From Lawsonibacter sp. (GTDB lineage: Bacteria > Bacillota > Clostridia > Oscillospirales > Oscillospiraceae), in NCBI GenBank assembly GCA_022795855.1, contig JAAWHL010000004.1, positions 1-58,326 on the forward strand: a stretch of DNA of 58,326 nucleotides. The letters run 5' to 3'. This document shows, piece by piece, positions 9,182 through 17,577 of this stretch. The translations under genes were made by a program, and so were the position numbers. The notes beneath the pieces are model-generated. The model was not told the origin of the DNA and did not search any database. It was given only the letters and a program-made list of their open reading frames with translations. Numbering within the stretch: position 1 is the first letter of the stretch; each line of letters opens with the position of its first letter.

Positions 9182-11383
9182 TCATTCCTTGATTCCAAAG
9201 TGCTTTTTGCCCGTAATTGCCTCAATGGTACGCAGCAGCAGCGCCAGGTCCATGGGCTTGAGCAGGTGGGCGTTGATCCCGCTCTCCTTTGATTTCTGCC
9301 GGTCGCTCTCCAGCATGTTGGCCGACAGGGCGATGATGGGGATCCGGGACAGCTCCGGATTCTCCATGGCCCGGATTGCCGCCGCGGCCTCCCAGCCGTT
9401 CATCACCGGCATCTGCAAATCCATCAGAATCAGGCTGTACTCCCCGGGGGCGGCCCGCTCCATCTTCTCCACGGCGATTTTCCCGTTTTCCGCCGGGTCA
9501 ATGGAAAATCCCATCTCCTCCAGCAGCTCGGTCTCGATCTCCCGGTTGATTTCGTTGTCCTCTACCAGAAGAATGCGCAGGTCAGAGCCCTCCGACTCCA
9601 GCCTCTGGGACATGCCGGACAGGGTCGGGACCCGAAAGTGGAAGTCGGCGGTGAAGGTGCTGCCCCGGTTTACCTCGCTTTGGATTTCCATGGTTCCGCC
9701 CATCATATCCACAATATTTTTGGCGATGGTCAGGCCCAGCCCGATGCCGTGGACGCCGCTGTGCGTGGAGTCTTTCTCCCGGCTGAAGGGCTCAAAAATT
9801 TTCTCCAAAAACTCCGCGCTGATTCCCACGCCGGTGTCCTCCACCGACAGGCGGAAGGCGGCATAGTGGTTGGGCATCTCTCCCCTTTCCGTGACGGACA
9901 CGGCCACCCGTCCGCCGGGGTTGGTGTAGGTGACGGCATTGTTCACCAGATAGAGCGTCAGCTGACGCAGCTTCTCCTTGTCCGTGTAGACGGTGTCGTG
10001 GCTCAGGTTGATATAGTCCACGGTAAAGTCGATGTTTTTCTCCTGGGCCTGGGGCCGCAGAAAATCGCACACGTCCCCCACCGTCTCCCGCAGGCCGCAC
10101 TCCACCTCCTCCAGGACGGCCGTTCCGGACATGGAGGACACCTCCAGCACCTTGCTTATCATGTCCAGCAGCTGGCGGCTGGCCGTCTCCACCCGCTCCA
10201 GACAGCCCATCACCTCCGCCTTGTCGTCAATATTCAGCTTGGCCAGGGCGGTGAATCCGAAAATGGCGTTGAGGGGGGTGCGCATATCGTGGGACATATT
10301 GGACAAAAAGGTGTTTTTGCTGGTAACGGCCAGATTTGCCTTGGCCAGCGCCTCGGCCAGCAGGGACTGCTGCTCCATCTGCTGCTGGAGCTCCTCGTCC
10401 ATCCGGCGGTAGCCCATCACCACCTGGAATCCGCCGCCGTGGTGCTTCACTCCCACCATCCGCAGCTGAAGGTACTGGAGCTCGCCCTCCACCAGCACCC
10501 GGTAATTGAGGTAACAGGTCGGGCTGCTGGTCAGCTTCTCCCGCATATACCCGGGGGAGGTGGCCAGCGCCACCATCTCCCGGTCCTCCGGGTGGACCCA
10601 CATGGCCACGTAGTCCGGCGCGTACCGGGAATACGGCAGGGGCCGGAGCCGGCCTCCGAAGAGCACACTGGTCCGCCTGCTCAGGCGGTAGGGCACAATC
10701 TGGTCTGCCTCCAAATCCACGTGGCAGATGGACTCATAATGTATGCTCAGGCCCTCGATGACCTCCAGCTGCTTCAGGTATTCCTGGTTAATCAGGCTGC
10801 GCTCCTTGTCATAGGCCTGGATCAGGTTCTGGAGCTTGCGCTCCTTCTCCTCGCCCTCCCGCACCAGACGGGCCCGCTCCCCCTGGAGCTGCTTCTGCTT
10901 CTCTGTGGCGTCCCGCAGGAACACGTAAAAAATATCCCCCACTGCGTCACTGTGGACAAAGTGTCCGTAGTCCTCAATCCAGCGTATCTCACCGTCCCTG
11001 CGGCGGATGCGGTACTCCACATAGTCCAAATCGTGCTGGCTGGCGGTAATCTGGGCCCAAATGCTCTTTTCCACGGCCTCCAGATCCTCCGGATGTACAA
11101 TGCCCCGGAAGGAATTCCCTGTCAGCTCCCGGAACTGCTCCATGGTATCACAGCGGAAGATGCGGAGAAGGCTTTGGTTGACGTAGATAATCTCCTCACC
11201 CTGGCCGGCACGGTAAATCAAAAAGCCGCCGGGCATCTCATCCATAAACTGAAAAAAAGCGTCGGCCGCCTCCAGCTCCTGGGGCGTCCCTGCGGGAGCG
11301 CCCGCCTGGCCGCCGGCCTGCCCGGCCGCCAGCAGCCGGAGAACCCGCTCTACCAGGCGGCGCTTCTGTTTTTCCTCTCCCAT
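9182..11383 (-). CDS. Hybrid sensor histidine kinase/response regulator with PAS domains
   Basis: A cytoplasmic phosphorelay protein of 733 residues without membrane segments. A PAS domain lies at about 40-160 (EIIYVNQSLLRIF...RRRDGEIRWIEDYG), and a second PAS-like region at about 215-330. The HisKA H-box FLSNMSHDMRTPLNAI puts the phospho-His at 365. The HATPase region has LVNNAV, VEDTGVGIS and GIGLGLTIAKNIV. A C-terminal receiver (about 607-728) has VEDNEINRE, phospho-acceptor Asp in ILMDLQMPVMNG (about 655) and a late Lys in HLLKP. There is no HPt domain and no adjacent regulator, so it is an orphan. Its signal is probably sensed inside the cell, through PAS. Confidence 0.93.
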   Translation of the reverse strand: MGEEKQKRRLVERVLRLLAAGQAGGQAGAPAGTPQELEAADAFFQFMDEMPGGFLIYRAGQGEEIIYVNQSLLRIFRCDTMEQFRELTGNSFRGIVHPEDLEAVEKSIWAQITASQHDLDYVEYRIRRRDGEIRWIEDYGHFVHSDAVGDIFYVFLRDATEKQKQLQGERARLVREGEEKERKLQNLIQAYDKERSLINQEYLKQLEVIEGLSIHYESICHVDLEADQIVPYRLSRRTSVLFGGRLRPLPYSRYAPDYVAMWVHPEDREMVALATSPGYMREKLTSSPTCYLNYRVLVEGELQYLQLRMVGVKHHGGGFQVVMGYRRMDEELQQQMEQQSLLAEALAKANLAVTSKNTFLSNMSHDMRTPLNAIFGFTALAKLNIDDKAEVMGCLERVETASRQLLDMISKVLEVSSMSGTAVLEEVECGLRETVGDVCDFLRPQAQEKNIDFTVDYINLSHDTVYTDKEKLRQLTLYLVNNAVTYTNPGGRVAVSVTERGEMPNHYAAFRLSVEDTGVGISAEFLEKIFEPFSREKDSTHSGVHGIGLGLTIAKNIVDMMGGTMEIQSEVNRGSTFTADFHFRVPTLSGMSQRLESEGSDLRILLVEDNEINREIETELLEEMGFSIDPAENGKIAVEKMERAAPGEYSLILMDLQMPVMNGWEAAAAIRAMENPELSRIPIIALSANMLESDRQKSKESGINAHLLKPMDLALLLRTIEAITGKKHFGIKE

Positions 11384-11510
11384 GACCCGGCCCCCTCTCT
11401 AACGTTAAGATTTTACCACAGAAAGGAAAGGTTGTCATTATCCTTTGCAAAGTTTTTCCCTGCACCCTGGGCCGAATCTGCACATAGGCAGGAAAAATTC
11501 GAGAACCCTA

Positions 11511-11539
11511 TTGCAAAACAGGAAAATCTGTGCTATGAT
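11511..11539 (+). promoter_or_regulatory. Promoter of the copper operon
   Basis: TTGCAA (11511-11516), a 17-nt spacer and TATGAT (11534-11539). Confidence 0.75.
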
Positions 11540-11542
11540 ACA

Positions 11543-11568
11543 GATACCCCACCCCAGGGGGGTGTTTC
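11543..11568. promoter_or_regulatory. Putative CsoR operator
   Basis: A GC-rich pseudo-palindrome, ATACCCC...GGGGGTGTT, starts four bases after the -10. CsoR operators in other bacteria are runs of C then G flanked by TA in this position (established). The CsoR gene is the last gene of this operon, so feedback repression relieved by Cu(I) is likely. Confidence 0.6.
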
Positions 11569-11612
11569 CCGGAAAGGTATCCGCTCATTTCAATAAAGTC
11601 AGGTGAAGCCTT

Positions 11613-14186
11613 ATGACAAAGCAGAAGTTCCTTATCACCGGCATGACCTGCTCGGCCTGCTCCGCCCACGTGGAGAAGGCGGTGAACAGGCTGTCCGGCG
11701 TCACATCCGCCGCAGTCAGCCTGATGACCAACAGCATGTCCGTGGAGTTTGACGAGGGCGCACTCTCGGCGGAGGACATCATCCAGGCGGTGATTGAGTC
11801 TGGCTACGGGGCCTCCCTGCCCGGGGCGGCCCAGGCTCAGGCCGCCCCATCCGGCCAGTCCGCCATGGAGGAGGAGCTGGCCTCCATGAAGCGCCAGCTG
11901 GTCTGGTCCTTCGTCTTCCTGCTCCCCCTGTTCTATATTTCCATGGGCCACATGCTGGGCGCCCCCCTGCCCGCCGCTTTGACGGGGCTGGAAAATGCGG
12001 TGTCCTTCGGGCTGACCCAGCTGCTGCTCACCCTGCCCATTTTATATATCAACGATAAGTATTATAAGGTCGGCTTCAAAACTCTTTGGAACCGTGCGCC
12101 CAACATGGATTCCCTCATCGCCGTGGGGTCCGCGGCTGCGGTGATTTACGGCGTGTTCGCCATCTATCAGATGGGCTACGGGCTGGGCCATGGGGACCTG
12201 GAGCGGACGGCTCACTATCACATGGACCTGTATTTCGAGTCCGCCGGCATGATTCTCACCCTCATCACCCTGGGTAAGTTTCTGGAGACCCGCTCCAAGG
12301 GCAAGACCTCCCAGGCCATTACCCGCCTGATGGACCTGGCGCCCAAGACCGCCCGGGTCCTCCGGGACGGCCGGGAGGTGGAGCTGCCTGTGGAGGAGGT
12401 CCGGGTGGGAGACCGGGTCGTGGTCCGGCCGGGCCAATCCATCCCCGTGGACGGAATCATTGTGGAGGGCCAGTCCGCCGTGGACGAGAGCGCCCTGACC
12501 GGAGAGAGCCTGCCGGTGGACAAGGCCCCGGGCGACCGGGTGGCTGCGGCCTCCATCAACAAATCCGGCTCCTTCCTATTTGAGGCCCTGCGGGTAGGAG
12601 AGGATACCACCCTGGCCCAGATGATTCGTCTGGTGGAGGAAGCCTCCGCCTCCAAGGCCCCCATCGCCAAGCTGGCCGACAAGGTGGCGGGCGTTTTCGT
12701 ACCGGTGGTAATGGCCATTGCCGCAGTCACCGCCCTGGTTTGGCTGGCGGCCAGCGGCGGTGACGTGACCCGGGCCCTGACCGCCGGTGTGGCGGTGCTG
12801 GTTATCTCCTGCCCCTGCGCGCTGGGCCTGGCCACCCCCGTGGCCATCATGGCGGGCACGGGGAAGGGCGCGGAAAACGGCATTTTAATCAAGTCCGCCG
12901 AGGCCCTGGAGACCCTGCACATGATTGACACGGTGGTGCTGGACAAGACGGGCACCCTGACCCAGGGCCGGCCGGTGGTCACCGACATACTGCCCGCCGC
13001 CGGGAGCACCGAGACCGGCCTGCTCACCCTGGCCGCCTGTCTGGAGGGGCCGTCGGAGCACCCGCTGGCGTCCGCCATTGTGGAGGAGGCCGGGAAGCGT
13101 GACCTGCCCGTGCAGGCGGCGGCCGGCTTTACCGCCGTCCACGGCCGGGGCGTGCGGGCCGGCGTGGGAGAGGAGCTCTTTCTGGGCGGAAACCGGGCCA
13201 TGCTGGAGGAGGCCGGCGTGGACTCCAGCCCTCTGAGCGCGCAGGCCGACCGGCTGGCCGCCCAGGGCAAGACCCCGCTGTACTTTGCCAACGAGACCAA
13301 AAAGGAACTTCTTGGGGTCATCGCCGTGGCCGACACGCCCAAGCCCAGCAGCCGGGACGCGGTGGCCGCCTTCCGCACCCTGGGGTTGGATGTGGTGATG
13401 CTCACCGGAGACAACCGGCGCACCGCCCAGGCCATCGGCGAGGAGCTGGGGGTGACCTCCGTCCTGGCCGAGGTCCTGCCCCAGGACAAGGAGCGCAAGG
13501 TGGCCCAGCTCCAGGAGGAGGGCAAACGGGTGGCTATGGTAGGAGACGGCATCAATGACGCGCCCGCCCTGGCCCGGGCCGACGTGGGGCTCGCCATTGG
13601 AGCGGGCACCGACGTGGCCATTGAGAGCGCCGACATTGTGCTGATGAAGTCCGACCTGCTGGACGCGGCGGCGGCGGTGGAGCTCAGCCGGGCCACCATC
13701 CGCAACATCCGGCAGAACCTGTTCTGGGCCTTCTTTTACAACTCCATCGGCATCCCCCTGGCGGCGGGCGTGTTTTACCCCGCCCTGGGCTGGCAGCTGA
13801 ACCCCATGTTTGCCGCCGCCGCCATGAGCTTGAGCTCGGTGTGCGTGGTGTCCAACGCCCTGCGACTGAGGCTGTTCAAAAGCAAATTCAGGCCGGATGC
13901 TCCGGCGGACGCCCCCTGTGCCGGGAGCTGCCCTTTGGAGCGTAAGGATAATACCAATCAAGGAGGAACCAAAATGAAGAACAAAACCATAATAATTGAG
14001 GGCATGATGTGCGCCCACTGCACCGGTCGGGTGGAAAAGGCCCTGGCCGCCATCGACGGCGTGTCCGCCGTGGCGATGAGCCTGGAGGGCAAATCCGCCG
14101 CCCTGACCCTGAGCCATGAGGTGGACGACAAGGTGCTCACCGATGCAGTGACCGAGGCGGGCTACGAGGTGGTGTCCATTCAGTGA
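11613..14186 (+). CDS. copA: Copper-exporting P1B-type ATPase with fused C-terminal CopZ domain
   Basis: Exports Cu(I) across the cytoplasmic membrane using ATP. The 857 residues start with a heavy-metal-associated domain (GMTCSAC, about 10-16), then membrane helices, the A-domain TGES, the channel motif CPC (about 399-401), phosphorylation motif DKTGTLTQG (Asp about 444), SEHPLA and [10 protein letters not shown] (about 643). After the last helices and a Cys-containing linker, a second complete metal domain (GMMCAHC) fills residues 788-857. That tail looks like a whole CopZ chaperone: it begins at an ATG with its own SD, in the same frame. Usual CopA lacks such a tail. The start has AGGTGA 6 nt upstream. 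Confidence 0.95.
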   Translation: MTKQKFLITGMTCSACSAHVEKAVNRLSGVTSAAVSLMTNSMSVEFDEGALSAEDIIQAVIESGYGASLPGAAQAQAAPSGQSAMEEELASMKRQLVWSFVFLLPLFYISMGHMLGAPLPAALTGLENAVSFGLTQLLLTLPILYINDKYYKVGFKTLWNRAPNMDSLIAVGSAAAVIYGVFAIYQMGYGLGHGDLERTAHYHMDLYFESAGMILTLITLGKFLETRSKGKTSQAITRLMDLAPKTARVLRDGREVELPVEEVRVGDRVVVRPGQSIPVDGIIVEGQSAVDESALTGESLPVDKAPGDRVAAASINKSGSFLFEALRVGEDTTLAQMIRLVEEASASKAPIAKLADKVAGVFVPVVMAIAAVTALVWLAASGGDVTRALTAGVAVLVISCPCALGLATPVAIMAGTGKGAENGILIKSAEALETLHMIDTVVLDKTGTLTQGRPVVTDILPAAGSTETGLLTLAACLEGPSEHPLASAIVEEAGKRDLPVQAAAGFTAVHGRGVRAGVGEELFLGGNRAMLEEAGVDSSPLSAQADRLAAQGKTPLYFANETKKELLGVIAVADTPKPSSRDAVAAFRTLGLDVVMLTGDNRRTAQAIGEELGVTSVLAEVLPQDKERKVAQLQEEGKRVAMVGDGINDAPALARADVGLAIGAGTDVAIESADIVLMKSDLLDAAAAVELSRATIRNIRQNLFWAFFYNSIGIPLAAGVFYPALGWQLNPMFAAAAMSLSSVCVVSNALRLRLFKSKFRPDAPADAPCAGSCPLERKDNTNQGGTKMKNKTIIIEGMMCAHCTGRVEKALAAIDGVSAVAMSLEGKSAALTLSHEVDDKVLTDAVTEAGYEVVSIQ
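13974..14186 (+). CDS. copZ: Internal in-frame CopZ-type copper chaperone reading
   Basis: ATG 13974 lies in frame inside copA and is preceded by a textbook AGGAGG (13961-13966) with 7-nt spacing. Initiation here would give a free 70-residue protein with GMMCAHC and the beta-alpha-beta-beta-alpha-beta pattern of CopZ, which carries Cu(I) to CopA. The SD is too good to be expected inside a coding region, so the segment probably descends from a separate copZ gene whose upstream stop was lost. It may still give both a fused and a free product. This is inference from sequence. Confidence 0.65.
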   Translation: MKNKTIIIEGMMCAHCTGRVEKALAAIDGVSAVAMSLEGKSAALTLSHEVDDKVLTDAVTEAGYEVVSIQ

Positions 14187-14446
14187 AGGCCGACCGCACC
14201 CAGGTGGAGCGCCTGCTGAAGACGGCCAGAGGCCAGATTGACGGCATCCTGAAGATGGTAGAGGAGGACCGCTACTGTCTGGACGTATCCAATCAGCTGA
14301 TGGCTACCCAGTCCATTCTGAAAAAAGCCAACCGCATGGTACTGCGGGCCCATATGGACTGCTGCGTGCGGGAGGCGGTGGACAGCCGGGACGCGGACGC
14401 GAAGCTGTCCGAGCTGGCGGCCCTGCTGGACAAACTGACCGATTAA
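14183..14446 (+). CDS. csoR: CsoR-family copper-sensing transcriptional repressor
   Basis: An 87-residue all-helical regulator of the CsoR/RcnR (DUF156) family. The Cu(I) ligand pattern Cys-His-Cys is present: Cys in RYCLDVSNQ (about 33), then His and Cys in RAHMDCCV (about 58-62). The GTG start overlaps the copA stop by 4 nt (GTGA), so translation is coupled. Copper binding should release it from the operator at 11543-11568. The gene order copA-copZ-csoR under one promoter is a usual Firmicutes arrangement. Confidence 0.92.
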   Translation: MKADRTQVERLLKTARGQIDGILKMVEEDRYCLDVSNQLMATQSILKKANRMVLRAHMDCCVREAVDSRDADAKLSELAALLDKLTD

Positions 14447-14452
14447 AAATTT

Positions 14453-14486
14453 CCGGCGCCGGTTTTCGTAAGAAAACCGGCGCCGG
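14453..14486. terminator. Hairpin after csoR
   Basis: A perfect 14-bp stem (14453-14466 with 14473-14486) and 6-nt loop lie just after the csoR stop. The plus-strand tail has few Ts, while the minus-strand side ends in a T-run (aaattttta). It is probably the end of the copper operon. Confidence 0.65.
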
Positions 14487-14608
14487 ATTCAGACTTTCCA
14501 TCACATTCCCACTCAACGGCCCGGCGGATGATGCCCGCCGGCCCGGGCGCGCTTCAAAAGATGCCGGAGTACCAATCGCCAAAGCGTATAGATTGGCACC
14601 GCTTCTTA

Positions 14609-14768
14609 GAGCCTGTTTAATATCTCGAAATATGCCGAATGACAGGGAATTTTGCCGCCAGGCAAGGCAAATTTCCGCAGGAATCCTTGGGGGCTTCCAA
14701 GAAAATTTCACACAGCATGGCGGCAAATGGCCCGCCAGCCGGTGTGCTGTGTGATGTTAAACAGGCTC
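14609..14768. repeat. Dispersed palindromic repeat, copy A
   Basis: A 160-bp element bounded by perfect 12-bp terminal inverted repeats (gagcctgtttaa and ttaaacaggctc). Its reverse complement aligns along its length with the element at 30398-30561, sharing GGCGGGCC, TTTGCCGCCAT, a TTTTCTGGAA/CCAGGATTCCTGCG core and GCCT-TCTGGC-GCAAAAT. A second partial right end (14769-14784) follows directly. It holds no reading frame and fills the gap between csoR and the DUF4358 gene. Confidence 0.75.
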
Positions 14769-14809
14769 TTAAACAGGCCCTAAGCGTGGGCGAAGCCCAA
14801 GTCCCCGGC

Positions 14810-15276
14810 TATTTCAGCAGCTGGGCGGCGGCGTCCTGGTCTGCGGCCACCAGCAGCAGAAGGGTGCTGCCCCGCCGGTCGATTCTGGCGTTCTCCAGCT
14901 TGGGGATCTCATCCGGGCGGTAGCTCCGGTTGGCGTCAATCTGGGCGGCGGTGTAGTCCTTCAATGCGCCGGCGGCCAGCTCGGCCGCCTTCTCATCGGT
15001 GAAGGAGAGCACCGCGACCTCCTCGCAGGTGGCTCCGGCCGAGCGGAAGGCCCGGGCGCTGTCCAGCTGCTCCCGGCTCAGCCCCGCGTCCTCCAGCCGG
15101 TACAGCGGCCACAAAATATCCGCGTCCAGCTCCTCCAGCTCCTCGGAGAAGGCCCCGCTGTCCAGAAACGCCTGAAGGCTGTCCTCCGTCCAGGCGGCGC
15201 CGGTCTCCTTTCCGCCGCAGGCGGCCAGACTGAGCGCCAGCAGTGCGCTCAGGCAGAATATAATCCATTTTTTCAT
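14810..15276 (-). CDS. DUF4358-family lipoprotein
   Basis: A 155-residue secreted lipoprotein. The signal peptide ends in a lipobox (LSLAAC, Cys 20). The mature part has the DUF4358 pattern, with EEVAVLSF, a segment of DEKAAELAAGALKDY type and a C-terminal LLLLVAADQDAA strand. Function unknown. The start overlaps the stop of the SGNH-hydrolase gene by 4 nt (ATGA), so the two are coupled. In Clostridia such proteins often accompany surface O-acylation genes, but no MBOAT gene is in this window. Confidence 0.82.
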
Positions 15277-16154
15277 GATGCGGATTCCTCCTCCGGCTGA
15301 ATTTCCCCCTCGGGGCCATCCGGGTAGAGCGTCTCAAACTCCACGGTGTGGGTCTGGAGATACTCCAGCCACAGCTTGCAGTAGGCGCTCTTCAGGTGTA
15401 TCCCGTCCGAGCTGGCATCCTCGGGCAGGGCCCCATCCTCGTCGGCAAAATAGGGGTTCAGATTCAAAAACGCCACCTGCTTCTCCTGGGCCGCCTGCTT
15501 CATCAGGTCGTTGTAAATCAGAAGATGATCGTTTTTGAAATAGTCCTTTCCGCCGCTGGCCAAAACCTTTTCCTCGTTGATGGGAATCAGGCCCTGGATA
15601 TAGATGACCGCATTGGGCTGGGCCGCCCGGATGGCGTCAATGGCGTCGCAGTAGGCCTGGTAAAAGCCCTTGTCGTTGTAATAGCCCAGCTCGTTGATGC
15701 CCAGCGAGAGGTAAACCTTTCCGTACTGCTTCAGCGCCAGGGCCTCCAGCAGGGTATAAGACTGCCCGTCAATCTTCAGCACCTTCTTCTCCGCCAGCCG
15801 GAAGATGGACAGGCCGTTGGAGGTGAGATTCTCCCCGCAGCCGATGCCGCTGTAGAGGAGAAAACCGTCGGTGCGGGAATCGCCGATGAATGCGGCGTCC
15901 TCAAAATAGCTGTTTTCTACCGGGTCGTTCACCGGCACCGGCGCGGAAAAGTCGTACTTGGGCTCCTCCGGCGTTTCAGGCTCCTCCGGCTCCTGGACGG
16001 GGCTGCTCTCCGGCGGGGAGCGGTCCGGCTCTGCGGGCGAGGAGACCGCCGGCGGGACGGAGGCGCTGACCGGCGGCGGGCTCTGCGCGGGCGCGCAGGC
16101 GGCAAGAAGAAGCAGCAGGCACAGGGGCAGGCAGGCGCGGACAGTGCGGGACAT
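15273..16154 (-). CDS. SGNH/GDSL-family hydrolase-like lipoprotein
   Basis: A 293-residue extracytoplasmic protein. The signal peptide has lipobox LAAC, followed by a Pro/Ser/Glu-rich linker to about residue 75. The hydrolase fold shows block I as GDSRTDG (nucleophile Ser), block III as LGINELG (Asn) and block V as DGIHL (Asp/His), so the triad looks intact. It probably deacetylates or transesterifies a surface glycan. ATG 16154 has a GGAGG 7 nt upstream; an upstream ATG has none. Coupled to the DUF4358 lipoprotein gene. Confidence 0.85.
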   Translation of the reverse strand: MSRTVRACLPLCLLLLLAACAPAQSPPPVSASVPPAVSSPAEPDRSPPESSPVQEPEEPETPEEPKYDFSAPVPVNDPVENSYFEDAAFIGDSRTDGFLLYSGIGCGENLTSNGLSIFRLAEKKVLKIDGQSYTLLEALALKQYGKVYLSLGINELGYYNDKGFYQAYCDAIDAIRAAQPNAVIYIQGLIPINEEKVLASGGKDYFKNDHLLIYNDLMKQAAQEKQVAFLNLNPYFADEDGALPEDASSDGIHLKSAYCKLWLEYLQTHTVEFETLYPDGPEGEIQPEEESAS

Positions 16155-16192
16155 GGGATTACCTCCAATTTGTGACAATTTTCGCGCTCCGG

Positions 16193-16249
16193 GGTCTGTT
16201 TGACGGCGGCGGCCGGTGTGCTGAGCGCTGTTAAACAGGCGCTCAGACC
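16193..16249. repeat. Degenerate end fragment of the dispersed repeat, copy E
   Basis: Contains GCCGGTGTGCTG followed by TGTTAAACAGG and CTC, matching the right end of copy A at 14609-14768 with small changes, and an opposite GGTCTGTTTGAC end. The core is missing. It sits between the exporter gene and the hydrolase gene and can form a hairpin. Confidence 0.5.
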
Positions 16250-16254
16250 GGCTC

Positions 16255-16713
16255 TTATTTTTTGGTCAGCCCGGGCAGGCGGCGTGGAAAGCGGGGAAAG
16301 AGGGCGCGGAACAGCGAGGAGGACAGCATAGCCCCCACCGCCAGCGCCGCAGCCAGCCCGAAGGTCTGGAGCAGGGTGGTAAGAAACAGGTCCTTATACC
16401 CCGCGACGCAGTAGCTCATGGCGTAGTAGATGCCGCCCCCGGGCACCAGGGGCAGCAGGGCCACCAGCAGATAGCAGGTGGCGGGGCACCGGCGCGCCCG
16501 GGCCATCGACTCGGAATAAACGCCGATGGCCACCGCCGCGGCAAAGCCCGCAGTGATGCTCTTATCCCCCAGCAGGTAAATCAGCCAGCCCAGCGCGCCG
16601 CCCAGACAGCAAATCAGCTTGCCTACGCCGTGGATGTTGAACACAAAGGTAAAGCCCAGGCAGGCCAGAAAGGCGCTGGCACAGGGGAGCAGCAGCTCAG
16701 ACAGCAGACGCAT
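16255..16713 (-). CDS. Threonine/serine exporter family, small membrane subunit (YjjB/ThrE_2-like)
   Basis: A 152-residue protein with about four to five transmembrane segments and the motifs FTFVFNI and LLVALLPLVPGGGIYYAM, typical of the short half of split ThrE-type exporters (DUF3815). It works with the larger partner encoded 12 nt upstream. In enterobacteria the YjjP/YjjB pair has been linked to dicarboxylate (succinate) export and ThrE to threonine, so the substrate here is open. Confidence 0.85.
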   Translation of the reverse strand: MRLLSELLLPCASAFLACLGFTFVFNIHGVGKLICCLGGALGWLIYLLGDKSITAGFAAAVAIGVYSESMARARRCPATCYLLVALLPLVPGGGIYYAMSYCVAGYKDLFLTTLLQTFGLAAALAVGAMLSSSLFRALFPRFPRRLPGLTKK

Positions 16714-16725
16714 CTCTCGCCCCTC

Positions 16726-17487
16726 CTACAAAATCTGACCGATGCCCAGGCCCACCGCAGCGCCCAGCGCAATGGCCGCGCCGGTCAGAATGGCCTCCGA
16801 CATACGGCTCAGCCCGGAGACAACATCTCCGGCCATAATCTCCCGCATGGCGTTGGTCAGGGCCACGCCGGGCACCAGCACCATCAGCACGCTGATGGTT
16901 ATGGTGTCCACATCCAGCCCCAGCCCCAGGCGCACCGCCACCAGCGAGGCCAGCGAGGCCACGGCGCTGCAAATCACCGTGCGGAAAAAGGCGTTGGTCC
17001 CCGTCAGCCGGCCGCCGAACAGCAGCGCGGCGCCCACCAGCAGGCCGCACAGAAAGGCGCACAGCGCGTCCCGCAGTCCGCCGCCGAACAGGGGCGCGAA
17101 AAAGGCGGGAGCCAGACCGTAGCCCAGCAGCTGCTGGGCCGGCCGGTAAACCCGCTGATTTTGGGACAGCGCCGCCACCTCCCCCTGGGCCTGGTCCAGG
17201 GGCGGCGTCTGGGTGCACAGGCGGCGGCACAGGCTGTTGCACTGCTCCAGCAGCTCCAGGTCCGTGCCGTGGCCGGGGATGCGGAGCATCCGGGTAATGG
17301 GGTGCCCCTGAGGGGTCACCACGCTGACAATCAGGCAGTTGGGGATGGCGAAGACCTGGGGATCCTCCAGGCCGTAGGCCCGAATCAGGCGGAACACAGA
17401 TTCCTCCACCCGGTAGATCTCCGCTCCGCTCTTCATCAGCTGACAGCCCAGCTCCGCGGCCAGGCCCAGCAGCTTGTCGTAATCCAT
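16726..17487 (-). CDS. Threonine/serine exporter family, large subunit (YjjP/ThrE_1-like)
   Basis: A 253-residue DUF1212 protein. A cytoplasmic N-terminal half (about 1-115: ELGCQLMKSGAEIYRVEES, then an IPNCLIVSV region) is followed by about five transmembrane helices, with MVLVPGVALTNAMREIMAGD as the conserved membrane signature. ATG 17487 has GAGGAAG upstream; a longer start at 17535 lies inside the inferred promoter. It forms an operon with the small subunit and is likely controlled by the palindrome at 17535-17559. Confidence 0.87.
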   Translation of the reverse strand: MDYDKLLGLAAELGCQLMKSGAEIYRVEESVFRLIRAYGLEDPQVFAIPNCLIVSVVTPQGHPITRMLRIPGHGTDLELLEQCNSLCRRLCTQTPPLDQAQGEVAALSQNQRVYRPAQQLLGYGLAPAFFAPLFGGGLRDALCAFLCGLLVGAALLFGGRLTGTNAFFRTVICSAVASLASLVAVRLGLGLDVDTITISVLMVLVPGVALTNAMREIMAGDVVSGLSRMSEAILTGAAIALGAAVGLGIGQIL

Positions 17488-17506
17488 CGAACTCTTCCTC
17501 TCAAAC

Positions 17507-17559
17507 AGGATAGCAGATATCCCCGCTCCTGTCATTACAAAACAGTTAAAGTTTTGTAA
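17507..17559 (-). promoter_or_regulatory. Promoter and palindromic operator of the exporter operon
   Basis: On the minus strand ATGACA (17535-17530) and TATCCT (17512-17507) are 17 nt apart. Immediately upstream (17535-17559) is a perfect inverted repeat, TTACAAAAC-N7-GTTTTGTAA, touching the -35. The geometry suggests a dimeric regulator. There is no U-run, so it is not a good terminator for the MATE gene. Confidence 0.6.
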
Positions 17560-17577
17560 CGATGGGTTACAGCGCGG

